From positions 18,971,506 through 19,035,505 of the forward strand of contig CM068379.1 in NCBI GenBank assembly GCA_034770075.1: a stretch of 64,000 bases of DNA. The letters are read 5' to 3'. The translations under genes were made by a program, and so were the position numbers. Every line of letters starts with the position of its first letter. The stretch's first letter is position 1. The notes below the pieces were generated by a model. It was given only the letters and a program-made list of their open reading frames with translations. It was not told the DNA's origin and made no database searches. Positions 24,892-37,024 of the stretch are shown one piece after another. The stretch is from Aralia elata (taxonomy: Eukaryota > Streptophyta > Magnoliopsida > Apiales > Araliaceae).

Positions 24892-25163
24892 TATTGAATG
24901 TTTGATTTTCTTAAGGAAAAAGATCTTGCTTTATAAAATTCTAATAAAGAAAGATTTTGTTTCTAAAATATAAAATAAGATTTGATTATTGGAGCTGATG
25001 ATCTTCCTTGTTTTAATTCTCAGAAAATAAGGAAATAAATATTGAGCAAAATGAGGAAGCTTTCAGATGATCTACCAAGCAGTACTTGGACAAGTGGAGT
25101 CACACAAAATCATTCACAAGCCTGGAGTATTTTGCACGAGCGTCTCTCAGGAATCGTGACTCT

Positions 25164-25178
25164 CGCGCAGGGGGCAAA
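25164..25178 (+). other. Polypurine tract of the Tat element
   Basis: A purine-rich run AGGGGGCAAA ends directly at the start of the 3' LTR, where plus-strand priming occurs in Gypsy elements. Confidence 0.65.
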
Positions 25179-25833
25179 TGTGGGCCCAAGTGCATATTAG
25201 GGTTCACATGACCTAATTAGATTAAATGTACAAATTAGGGTTTATAAAAACCTAATTAAATGTACAAATTAGGGTTTATGTGACCTAATTAAATGTACTA
25301 GACCCGGGGAAGTCTCCATGTGTTCCAAGGCAGAAGACTCGTGGATGCGACCCATTTTGGGAATTGATTGAGGGATTGAATTGGTGGCTAGAAGAACAGG
25401 GCAATTTGGACATTACTTTGATGATTAAAGGACATTTCTGGAATTTTTCCTTTAAAACATGAATAAAGGGTATTTCTGGAATTTTCCTTAAAACATGTCT
25501 GGCATGTGACTATTTCTCAGGCAAGCTCTATAAATAGTCCCTCTATTCTAAGAAAAGGGGATCGCTCTCAAGACATTATACTTAGACTCTTGAAAGTTCA
25601 TTGCACTTGGAACTCTTTCTCAACTCAAAGACTCAAGAAGGCTCTTGGAATCCCTGCTACCCTAACCCGGTTTTCGGATTCTAGGAGTTCTGCCACGTGT
25701 CATTGGAGTAATCGCCCACCTGTTCTTCTCCCCTCTTCAATCGATTAATCAATTCCGTGCTCTTCGTGGATTTCTCTCCTCTCCAGCCAACACGAAACCC
25801 TAACCCTTGCAAGGTGTAATTTCTGTACGTACA
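25179..25833 (+). repeat. 3' LTR of the Tat element
   Basis: 655 bp; starts TGTGGGCCC and ends GTACGTACA. It differs from the 5' LTR by scattered substitutions and two small indels (GAGA/GG near the CCCGGG, and GTGCC/GTC before TGGCATG). It carries the same TATAAATA at 25529-25536. Confidence 0.92.
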
Positions 25834-25838
25834 ACCTT

Positions 25839-27586
25839 TATATATTAGAAATGTGCTTTTGTGTAAGCAGATATAAATTTATGCTTGATTATAAAAGTTT
25901 ATATAACTTTTATATTTACGAAAATATGCTTCTTGATTAAACAAATAGATCAATTTGAACTTAGATAAAAGATGCTTCAATATAAGCAAATAAATAGTTT
26001 AATGCAGATTTATAAAGAATTACTTATTCTTTATAATAAAGAATGTGTTTCTATGGATTAAAAGATATAACTTTAATTTCAGATATTATGCAACAAGTAT
26101 TTTATAAATAAGTTTATGATCAAATACTTGTAATGACAGATATCAAGTACAATAAATGAATCAGTTAAGAAATACCTGATGTAACAAATATACTTGTTTA
26201 ACTCAAAGAATATATAATAATATATTTTATCTATTATGTGAATTATTATAAATAAAGCCACTTAGGATTTTAAAGACCGTTTGAATAATTCACGCTATCA
26301 TTTGCTCAAGAGTGAATAAATTCAAATTATATCGGTATCTAAGTACTGACAAAATTTATAGTTTTCACAATTGATATTTATATAAATATTTTTGATAGAT
26401 CACTTAGAAATTCAAATACTGTTCGGATAGTTCTCTCTATTCAGAAGAGAAATATCTCAGGGTCGTATTGACAATCAAGTGTTGATCTACTTTACGATAT
26501 TTATATAAATAATATTAATAAAACACCACTTAGGACTTTGAGCACTCGTTCAGCTAATTCCCTCACTTAAGAGGAATATCTCTGCTATAGTTTCGGTGTC
26601 TAAGTACTGATTTTTTATTAATAAATAGATGAAATATAGATATATATAAATGTGTATAACAATTTATATTTATATATATCTATAACTATAAAAGAGATAA
26701 TTCATTAAATAAATCAAACAACTTATCTCAAATACTTTTGACCAATTTTCTTTTCTTCAGAACTTTAAAGTAGAAGAGATATAAAGCTTTTTAGAGAGAG
26801 AGAGTATGTAGGCAAGGAGTAAGCTTTTTCTTTGATAGTGAATTGGTAAGTTGGGAATGAAGAGAAAGCTTCCTATTTATAGGAAATTCAAGCTTGGGGC
26901 ATAATCGTAATTTAGGAAAATCAAAGGCTGATAATAGTTTATTTGTAATGAAAGGCTAGGATCAAATATAGTCATACGGATTGCCAAGTAAATAAGCTAA
27001 TAGCTTGGTCAAATGTTCAAAATTTGTGCATTAAATGCTCACATGCTAAAATCCTTTCAAATCTCAATTCTCAGCATAAACACGGATGAAACAAACTAAT
27101 TGTCCCAATATAATTGTCACTTAATATTTCAACACATGTGCATAACCTGGCTAAGCCTTTTTAATTAATTCATTTAATGGTCACATGCCACATGCACATA
27201 ACTTCTTATTTTCGGATATTCATACATATATAATTCTAATGTCCGTGTATGTATGTAAGATGAGAAATTTAGGAAATGTTTTTGCTCCTTTATTTTAAAA
27301 ATAATTTTTGAAAGTTTGAATAAGAATTAATTTAAAAGAAAATAGGGATGTTCCTCGCCTTAGGAAATGTTGCTTTATGAACTAATTATTTTAACACTTG
27401 ATATTAAATTATCAAGGTCAAGAAAATTAATTCAATAGGATTTAAAAATATTTTAAGATCAAAGTAAATAATATATTAGAAAATAATTAGAATATAAATA
27501 ATATGGAGATGATTCTAATATTTACTAAACATATTTACTATTTATTGTTATCATTAAAATAATACTTAAAAGTTGGAGACCTATCA
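25839..27586 (-). repeat. 3' LTR of the Copia element, proximal part
   Basis: It continues the LTR interrupted at 12030 and aligns with 37660-39279. It ends on the plus strand with GGAGACCTATCA, the reverse complement of the LTR start TGATAGGTCTCC. Compared with the 5' LTR it has two extra blocks (about 30 bp near 26505-26540 and about 150 bp near 27160-27310), so the 5' LTR has lost sequence. Confidence 0.88.
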
Positions 27587-28037
27587 ATCTCCCCCTTTTT
27601 GATGAAGATAATAACTAAAAATATTTTTCATTAAGGCTCCCCCTTAGATTATGCATATTAAAAAAAATTAGATTTAAAAAAAACTTGGAAAGATACATAT
27701 GCATACATTTCAGCAGTATTCATTCATTAACATACATCACAGTAGTTCCTGCTATATCCCAGCATGTGCAGTAAATATTAAATATTTTTCTTCTCCCCCT
27801 TTGTCATTATAAAAAGCGGGGGAAAAGTACACTTTTCAGAACTTTGTGTCTTTCCTGCAGGAAAGTTGTTAGAAAAAGTATTTTCCTAAAACATACTTTT
27901 CAGAAAAAGTATAGTTTCTGAAAATAGATACCCTGCATACATGATAAAAGACAAACCTGCATAGTTAATATTTAAGTTAGATACAACACTCCCAAATAGT
28001 TAGCAGTATATAATAATATTACATTCTTCCCAAATAG
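27587..28037 (-). other. Copia polypurine tract and 3' untranslated spacer
   Basis: On the minus strand AAAAAGGGGGAGAT (27587-27600) abuts the 3' LTR start, a clear polypurine tract. The rest up to the extra ORF is AT-rich, with a second purine-rich run near 27795-27830. No gene is seen. Confidence 0.75.
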
Positions 28038-29216
28038 TTAGTAGTCTTCTAAATTGATTGGTGAGAAATGGAGGCCAAGAGTTGGAAGACCATCATCAAG
28101 AGGAGAGAGATTTGTAGGGTCATGCTGGGCAGTGCTGGTACTCGCAGAAAAGTGATAAGGAGGCATAGAAAGCTTCATATTTTCCATTAAAAAATACAAC
28201 ATGTCCTGAAGGTGATGCACAGATTGTTGCATGGCTTCCATTTGAACCATTATATTATTTTGATTAAATAACATTAGTTGGTTCATGCTATTTATAGCAT
28301 CCAATTGTGAGGTCACATTAAAATTTGACTCAATTGTAGAATGATCAAGGGCCTTAAAGACTATGAGTGGCCGAGGAGAAAGATTCAAACGAGATACAAT
28401 GTTGGTGTTTTGGTAGAGTTGAAATTGATGATTAGTAACATCAATCTCCAGATAGTGGAAAATACGAGTGAGAAGAAGGCCGTAGCCAAGATAGTTATTG
28501 TTGAAACAGAGTTCAAAAGATGTTAAGAAAAAATATGCTAGATTGTACGGCATGCACTTGTTTAGAACACACTTAATGATTTCTAAATCAAATGGATGCA
28601 TGGTTCTATTTTCCCTAACTGGCATGAAATTGTGTCTCAAAATTTTACCTAGAAACTAACACTCAACAGTCAGAAATTCCAAACCAACATTTACAGGAAA
28701 ATCAAACAAAACAACGAGTATGAGCTGATCAGTAGTAATGGAGAGATTTTGTTTGAAAAGCAAACACTCACTCACAGTGGTTCCCAAGGGATGCAAATAT
28801 TCATTTATTTTAGGCATTTCTAACATGGATGGATGGAGATGTAATGCTTGAATAAGAAGATTCTCATCAATGACAAAGTTTTTACCTTGAATGCAAGTGC
28901 TGATACTTGTTAAGAGACCAGGTGGGTCTCTATTGAAGACCATATGAGTATAAAATTTAGCAATCAGAAATGAATATATGTGCCTATCAGTGAATATAAC
29001 AAGACACTCCCAACCTATGGCTTTGAGATGTTCAAGTAGGTCGGGAAAGCTACAAAAAGCAACCCCTATGCCAGGAGTGAGATTATGCCTTATGGACTTA
29101 TATTTAGCTTGTGCAGATGGTGTGACTAGATGAGATACACATTCTGAGGGATGTATCTCAGAATAAGGTGGAAGTTTCTTCCTTTTTGAGGAATAGATAA
29201 GGTCCATATTTAACAC
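28038..29216 (-). pseudogene. Extra 3' ORF of the Copia element (env position)
   Basis: A single frame of 393 codons on the minus strand, broken only by one TAG at 28656-28658. Its middle has IAKFYTHMV, then the CIQGKNFVIDENLLIQALHL block, then, after the stop, FLGKILRHNFMPVRENRTMH and a Leu-rich helical stretch. The order (FY..., short beta block ending in a small loop, N-x-MP...R) mirrors the env-position ORF of the Athila element at 62437, which I read as the putative plant transposon protein family. The C-terminal third is Gln/Met-rich and ends LEDY. There is no signal peptide or clear membrane segment. Function is unknown; SIRE elements usually carry an ORF here. Confidence 0.6.
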
Positions 29217-30373
29217 AAGTAGTATGCAAGACGGAAGAGCAGATAAGACTTAGATGAATATGCAGAGGGTGTATGAGGATGAGACTGAGATGAATGTATC
29301 ATGTTTTAGTAATGCCAATTTATAGATGAGGTAGATAACCAAAGATATCAACTCAAACATTTAATGCAAAGATATGGAGAGTGGCTGATTAAGTAAAATA
29401 CACATGGTGCAAGAATATAGATATCATTAGTAAATGCATAGAAATCTTTGCAAGAAATAAGACCATACTTCTCACTGTTACTTGCTTTTCCAAGAAATAT
29501 TTAAACAAAACAGTAGCACGGCAGTAAAATAGTAGTCTGGCTCTTTAATAAGTCAAGACCAATTATATCAACACACTTGACCAACCTTTTTTAGTTCATT
29601 TGAAAGACAAATTTCAGTTCGAAGAACAGGAAAAACGAATTTCAACAGTACAAACTAGATAGAAAATAAAATCCAATAGCTGACAACAGAGTTCAGCATT
29701 TACAGAGAAATAGGCAAGATGTAGTAACTGAGCATTTAATAAAACAGCCAAGCTTTTACGGCAAATGATTTTAACCCAACAATTAAATTAGATTGACAAT
29801 ATCAATATGGATGTGGAGGATTTAAGAAGACATATACTTTTATGCACATATGAAGCCATTCAATATAAATCTCAGTCAAGCAGTGAATAATAAAATATAG
29901 AAGTATAGAAAGTTTACCGGATCATAGTGCAAAAAATTCTTCATTTTAAAGTTACTTCAACAAACGTAGAGTATTTGCTTTTGATGATCTCAGTAGAAAA
30001 CGAATTTCAATGTACAATATATATTAACCAAAAATTATAAAAAAATACACATAGATATATATTGTTATCATTGTGTGTGTGTATATATATATATATAATA
30101 TATGAAGTTTAGAAATCCTAGATCTGTGTAGAAAGAAGAATAAAGTAAACTCATAGATAGTTGATATTTATTTATGAAACATAGATCTGTGAAAGAAGAG
30201 GAACGAAATAAGCCTAAACATAAAAAAATAATTTTTTGTAAGACGAACAAAAAGAATGAAAAAAAATTTTATTTTTATTTTTTTTGTTTATAGGAAAATA
30301 ACCCCACAAAACCAATTTGTGATTTGATCTCTTTTCTTTGGACTTTTTCTTTAATAGAACGGATGAAATCCCA

Positions 30374-30406
<33 letters not shown>

Positions 30407-31631
30407 TTTTTTTTTAAAAAACTTTCTGATCTAAAAAAAATTGGATCTAACAAAAAATTAAGAAAATCGTATTTAAGGCAACAAAAGACCTTTGATGATT
30501 TACTATATCTAGTTTTAAAAATAAATTGAAGCTTTTTAAAAAGAACTTGGTTTGGAGTCAAAATCATTTGGGATTCAACCAAAAAGGAGATTACAACACA
30601 AACAAATCGGTAGAAGTAAGGTTTTGAAGATGAGGAGTCATTTGATTGAAGTGATTTTATTGAAATCATGCAAAGATTAACAGATTTGGCTTATGAATTT
30701 AGAGGGTTAAAAAAAACGTTTTAGAGAAAGAGAAAGAAAGAGAATTCATATGGGTGAGAAGAGAGAGAAACAAAAAAAATTAAAAGATGAAGTTAGATTT
30801 ACCAAATAGATCCAATGGAGGGGAATTAATCTCAAAATAGATGAAAGGTCAGGATAAAAGTTGTGTTGTAAGTAATTGTGCTTATTGTCTGACCTTATCC
30901 AATGGTTGGAATTTGTTGCTGATAAGTGATCAAACGGTGATGGGCTTGATCCGTGTGCTTGCATTTCATTGGTTCAACTTGAAGGAACACGAATCAATGC
31001 TATTTACCATTGGATTTAAGTTCATCTGATCCGACAGTGTAGATTGAATTCGAATATATATATATATATATATATATTATTTTTATAATTTTTTTTAAAA
31101 ATATTTATAAATAAAAAAATGTGATTGTTAGAATATAAATATATTAACAATAATGTGCAAAAAAATATTAATAATAAGCATTTATATGAGTAAATATTGT
31201 TATTAAAGATATAAAGTAAAACACATTTAACATGGACGTATAATTAGAATGAAATATTATGGTTTAATTAAGATATATTAAATATTGAAATGAATGTTAA
31301 CAATTTAACATGAAATGAATGTTACCATGAAATAAATGTTAACAATTTAACTACTTAAATAAAGTAATATACATTAAAAATAATTAATAGATAAAAAAGT
31401 AGAAAATATTTTATAAAAATATATAAATAAAGTAATACTTATATCAGTAAGTGTTAAATGTAAATAAAAAAATTTAAATTAATATTAATGATATATTTAA
31501 GGAATAAATATGAGTAATAGATCCCTTAAAGAAAATAGTCACACAAAAGTATATTAATTAAGTAATAACACAATATTAAAAGATATTTACTAAATAATTT
31601 TTTTTAATAAAAATGAAATATGCATAAAATA
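29217..31631 (-). other. Long non-coding spacer of the Copia element
   Basis: About 2.4 kb between RNase H and the extra ORF. It is strongly AT-rich, with simple runs (TA at about 31050-31075, ATT at 30375-30405). No conserved coding sequence is recognised; small ORFs here look random. Confidence 0.6.
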
Positions 31632-34600
31632 TTAAGAAGAAATATCTAGCATGCCTAATTCAATTCTTAATTTGCAAAATCTATCAGAACTTAATGGTTT
31701 AGTGAATATATCAGTAATATTTAATTCTGTATCAATGTGATCTAATTTGATATTGCCACTCTTTACATGATCACACAAAAAGTGATGTCTAACATCTATA
31801 TGTTTTGATCTAGCATGCAACACAGTATTTTTACTTAAGTTAATATCACTGGTATTATCACATAATATTGATACGTAATTAAATTTTATATTATAATCAG
31901 CAAGGGTCTGTTTCATCCATAATATTTGTGCACAACAACGTGCAGCATCTATATATTCAGCTTCGGTGGTTGAAATAAATACGGCGTTTTATTTCTTAGA
32001 GAACCAAGAAACTAAACATCCACCCAGAAACTGACAAGTTCCACTAGTATTTTTTCGATCAACATGATGACCTACATAGTCAGAATCTGAAAAGCACACA
32101 AGATTAAATGGTTGACTTTTAGAATACTATAGGCTTAAGTTTGTGGTTCCTTTAAGATATCGAAAAATTCTTTTAACAGCAACCAAATGTGATTCTTTAG
32201 GATTTGACTAAAATCTGGTATATTTGCAGACACTGAACATAATGTCAGGTCTACTAGTTGTGATATATAGCAGACTTCCAATCATTCCTCTATATTTCTT
32301 TGTATTAACACTTTTTCTATTTTCATCAGCAGTTAATTTATCAGTAGTTGACATAGGAGTATTAAGAGATTTCACAGATTCTAAACTAAATTTCTTAATC
32401 ATTTCTTTACAGTATTTGGATTGAGAAATATGAATACTTTTTTCTCCTTATTTGATTTGCAATCCTAGGAAGAAATTTAATTCTCCCATCATGCTCATTA
32501 CAAATTCCTTACTCATGTTTTCAGAAAACTCATTGCACATAGTAATATCAGTAGAACCAAAAATAATGTCATCAACATAAATTTGTATAATAAGAATATC
32601 ATCATTTTTATATTTAATAAACAAAGTAGTATTGACAGCACTCCTTTTAAAACCATTTTCTAGCAGAAATTTACTTAAACGTTCATACCATGCTCTAGGG
32701 GGCCTGTTTTAAACCATATAAAGCTTTATGCAATTTATAAACATATTCAGGATAATCAAAATCTTCAAATCCAGGAGGTTGTTTAACGTAAACTTCCTCT
32801 TCAATAACACCATTTAAAAAGGCAGATTTAATATCCATTTGAAATAGTTTAAAATCTTTATGGCATGCAAATGCTAATAACATATGTATAGACTCAATTC
32901 TAGCAACAGAAGCATAAGTTTCATCATAATCAGTACCTTCAAGTTGATTATACCCCTGTGCAACTAGTCTTGCTTTATTACGTATTACAGTTCCACTTTC
33001 ATCTAATTTATTACGAAAAACCCATCGAGTTCTAATAGTTGAAATATCTTTGGGTTTTGGAACTAGTTCCCATACTTTGTTTCTAGTGAACTGTTCAAGT
33101 TCATCCTGCATGGCAATTATCCAGTCTTCATCTAATAAAGCATCTTTTATATTTTTAGGCTCAATTTGAGACAGGAAAGATAAATAACCAGTCAAGTTAT
33201 GTGCTTGTGATCTAGTAAGAATTCCTCTATCAATATCACCAATCACATTTTCTAAAGGATGATTTTTAATAATATGCGACTCTTTGGGTAAATCATTTAA
33301 CTGAGGATTAGGATTTTCAAGAGGATTAATATTGTCAGGTGGAGATGCATTATCTAGTTTTGGTTTCTCCATATTTCTGAGAATATCTTCAATGACAACA
33401 TCACTATCAACTAACTCTTTATATTTCGGAGGAGGCTTAGACTCATCAAAAGTTACATTCATTGACTCCTCAACAACTAGACTTCTTTTGTTAAAAACTC
33501 TGTATGCTTTACTATTAAGTGAATATCCCAAAAAGATTCCCTCATCAGATTTGGGATCAAATTTTGACATATGACCTTTAGTATTTAGAATAAAACATTT
33601 ACTCCCAAAAACACGAAAATAATTTATTTTTGGAGTTCTTTTATAATAAAGCTCATAGGGAGTTTTAAGAAAAATTGGTCTTAATAAAACTCGGTTTAAA
33701 ATATAACAGGATGTTGCCACTGCTTCAGCCCAAAAATATTTAGAAAGATGATATTCATTTAACATGGTATTTGTCATTTCTTGTAAAGTTCGAATTTTCC
33801 TTTCAACCACGCCATTTGATTGTGGTGTATAAGAAGTAGTGAAGTTATGACTTATACCGTGCTCATCACAGAACATAATAAAGTCAGAATTGTCAAATTC
33901 TCTTCCATGATCAGACCGAATATACACAATAGAACTTCTCTGTTGATTCTGAATTTTCTTACATAAAGCAGAAAAAGAATTTATAGCTTCATTTTTAAAT
34001 TTCAGAAAATCAACCCATGTAAATCGAGAATAGTCATCGACCAAAACTAGAATATAAACAACACCACCCATGCTATGTTTAGGAATAGGTCCTGCTAGGT
34101 CCATATGTAAGAGTTCTAAAGGTCGAGAGGTTGACACTGTGAGTTTGAGTTTATGAGATGCATGTATTTGTTTTCCTAATTCACAGGCTTCACAAATATG
34201 ATCTTTTAAAAACTTTAGTTTTGGAAGACCACGAACATGTTCTTTAGAAGAAATGTTATTGATCAGTTTCATGTTAATGTGTCCTAATCTGCGATGCCAA
34301 AGCCATGGATCATCATTTGCAGACACAAGACAAACATTGTCTAGGTGAGAATATGCATCTAGGTCACACACGTATACATTCTAATTTCTAGGGCATAGTA
34401 ATACCAGTTTACCAGATTGATCAAATATTGAACAATTATGAGGACTGAAAGATATTTTAAAACTACTATCACATAGTTGACTAATAGATAGAAGATTATA
34501 CCTGAGTCCTGTAACTAATTGTACATTGAAAATTGTTATGTGTTTATTTCCAACACTTCCAATTCCAATTACTTTACCTTTGTTGCTATCTCCAAAGATT

Positions 34601-34740
34601 ACCTCACCACAGTCTGTAGCTTGTATATTGTTCAATTTTGATTTGTCTCTTGTCATATGTCTTGAACAACCGCTATCAAGATACCACTTATTTTACTAGT
34701 ATCAGCTGCAAGACATACCTGCAACATATACTAATTTCAC
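31632..34740 (-). pseudogene. Copia pol: protease, integrase, reverse transcriptase, RNase H
   Basis: Minus strand. The protease motif DSGCS is at 34661-34680. A TAG separates it from the main frame (34371-32695), which holds the pre-integrase Zn motif (H...H...CEACELGK), and an integrase core with LLHMDLAGPI, IRSDHGREFD and PQSNGVVERK giving D, D and E. RT starts near 33140 with the ARLVAQGYNQ block. A frameshift near 32695 moves the RT into another frame, where YVDD is intact (about 32568-32579). RNase H ends at 31632 with the HIDVRHHF and DIFTKPL blocks of Copia elements. The catalytic residues are kept, so decay is by a few stops and shifts. Confidence 0.9.
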
Positions 34741-36961
34741 GAACTGATACCCTTTAATAAGAAGGGTCCTTTGGGTAAGTTTTTCATTTTGTATAAGGAA
34801 CATTTGTGTTTTCCTTTACAAAACTGGGTATAGGATAATTAGTCTTAGTAGACATAAGTATTTTATGAGTAGCAGGTCTATAAAATGCATGATTTATTCT
34901 ATTTTGGTATCCTGAAAAACTTTGATGATAATTTCTATAAGATCTATCATTTTTCTGATAATTACAGAATTCTTTTCTTGTATTCTTCATAGTAATAGGT
35001 GCAGTGTAAGTTCTTTTTGGAACCCAAATTATTTTTCCTTTGTAGTTTTTATTTCGAGCATTGCACATGTGAATAGAATGATCATTTCGATTATAGTAAG
35101 TGCATTTTGTAAAGGGAGATGTATGACTTTCTTTTTCTTTACTTTTAACATGATAGAGCCCCTTATCTTTTGTTTTACTAGATTCTTCAATATATCCTAA
35201 TCCTTCTTTATTAAAGCCACATCTTTGTTGATTAAGCATGACATCAAGATTTTTTCTTTCTATTTTGTGAATTTAATAACAATAGTGTTCAAATCATCAC
35301 GTTCTTTAGTTAAAACTTCAATTTGCTCTATTAAAGAAGAGTCTACGCTTTGTTTTTCTAATTCTGTCTTTAGAGATGAATTCTCCAGTTTGAGATTTTT
35401 AATATCTTCATTCAACACTTGATTTTGTACCTGAGTATCCTCATTAATAACTGTCAGTGTTGAATTTTTAACTTCGAGATTTTCAATAGAAATAATGAGT
35501 GTTGAATTTTTGATCTCGAGATTCTTATTTATGTTTCTTAATTTTTCTAATTCTTCTTTTAGTGATAGATTTTCTGAAGAATTATTTTCTAGTTTTTCTT
35601 TTTCTTCTTTTAAACTTTCATTAATAACAATTAAATTTGAATTTTTAATTTCAAGATTTCTGTTAGTCTTAATTAATTTTTCTAATGAAATTTTTATTTT
35701 AATAAAATCTTCTTTAATGATTTCATTATCTTCATATAAATAATTATATGCTTCTTGTAGTTCATGATTTTCTTCATTTATATTACCTAAAGTGTGTGTG
35801 ATAAATGAAGTACTAGGTAATTGATGTTCAGATTTTACCTCAGATCTCGGTGATGAATCATTGTCTGCCATTAACCATAGGTTTGCAATCTCTTCGGTTT
35901 GTTCAGCAGTTCCTTCTTCGTCGCTTAGATCCCAGCCTTCCTCAGCTACTAGTACTTTGTTGTTGACTAGTTTTAGACAGTCCTTTTTGAAATGTCCAGG
36001 CTGGTTGCATTCAAAACATGTATTTGAATTTTCATTTGAGCTGGCATTTCTGAAGTTGTTATTATTTGCTTTGAAGTTTCCTCTTTGTGCTTTTTGCCTG
36101 AAGACTTGTTTGCTTTTGAAGTTGTTGAAATTGTTATTTGTCTTCAGAAAACCTTTACCATATTTTCTGGCTTTGCTTTGAATCACTCTCCTGAGTTGTC
36201 TTGATAACAAGGCAACTTCATTATTATCCAAACTCAGGAGTTCTTCATTTAACTCCTCATCATCGCTTTCTTGATCTACAAGTAGAGCTTTGAAGGCGAT
36301 TCCTTTCTTCTTGAGATCTGTATCCGATCCTGCTTTTTCGACTAGCATGTCGACTTCGTGAGCACGAAGATTTCCAATTAGGCTATCAAAAGGATAGGTA
36401 GTTAGATCTTGCATTTCTTTGATGGTTGTCACTTTCATTTTCCATACGGATGGAAGGGCTTTGAGAATTCTTCTGTTTTTCTCATTAGTTGTGTATGCCT
36501 TCCCTAGCTGTTCCAGCTCATCAATGATTCTGAAAAACCGTGTTTCCATATCAATGATCTTTTTACCTTCTTCTAGCTTGAAACTTTCATATTCTTGAAT
36601 TAGAGCATCTTTTTTTATTTCTTTGATATGATTGGTTTTCTTTTGCATTCTTGCAATTACTAACTCTTTTATACTCTTTTTCAATGAGAGCACTAGTCAG
36701 CACTTGTTCGGCTTTGGAAGCTATATTCATAGCTTCTTCATCTTCAGTGGTGAATTCATCAGCATCTTTCTCAACGATCTTTTCACCTTTATTTTTTGTG
36801 AAAACTTTTACACCTCGTTCTATCACTAACCAAACTTTGATTCCTTGTGATTTGGAATAGATTTTGAATCTATTCTTCCAGGTGGCAAAATTTGTGCCAT
36901 AAAATAGTAGAGGTCTGGACATTGATAGTCCTTCTCCGTAACCGGTATCATTGTAGGCCAT
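34741..36961 (-). pseudogene. Copia gag with CCHC knuckle and long coiled coil
   Basis: It starts MAYNDTGYGEGLSMSRPLLF with FATWKNRFKIY, the start of a UBN2-type gag. A deletion plus frameshift near 36630-36690 removes part of the gag core; the frame then continues with IHEYE-like and LKALP blocks. A CCHC knuckle CFECNQPGHFKKDC is at about 35977-36018. Behind it is a coiled coil of about 170 residues with repeated LEIKNS(N/T)L units. A frameshift near 35250 leads into a basic segment with a degenerate second knuckle. Confidence 0.87.
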
Positions 36962-37012
36962 AGATGGATCTACTCTTAGGTATGCATGTATTTACTCAAC
37001 AAACAGAGCACC

Positions 37013-37024
37013 GCTCTGATACCA
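37013..37024 (-). other. Copia primer binding site
   Basis: On the minus strand TGGTATCAGAGC, the standard complement of initiator tRNA-Met used by plant Copia elements. It directly follows the 5' LTR end; compared with the other LTR, about five bases (TTTCA) seem lost at this junction. Confidence 0.88.

Larger units (their letters stand above)
12031..25833 (+). mobile_element. Tat-type Ty3/Gypsy retrotransposon carrying an antisense cargo gene
   Basis: The 13.8-kb element has LTRs at 12031-12688 and 25179-25833, both starting TGTGGGCCC and ending ACA, and is flanked by ACCTT at 12026-12030 and 25834-25838. The LTRs look about 97 percent identical over the first 330 bp by eye, so the insertion is moderately young. 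The order is gag, protease, RT, RNase H, a second archaeal-type RNase H, integrase. The second RNase H before integrase and the long non-gag-pol segment before the 3' LTR mark the Tat lineage (Ogre/Retand group). That segment carries an antisense plant-mobile-domain gene. Confidence 0.92.

Noticed and set aside
30214..30669. Minus-strand ORF of 151 codons in the Copia spacer.
   Set aside because: Lys/Ile/Phe-rich translation expected from AT-rich DNA; no domain.
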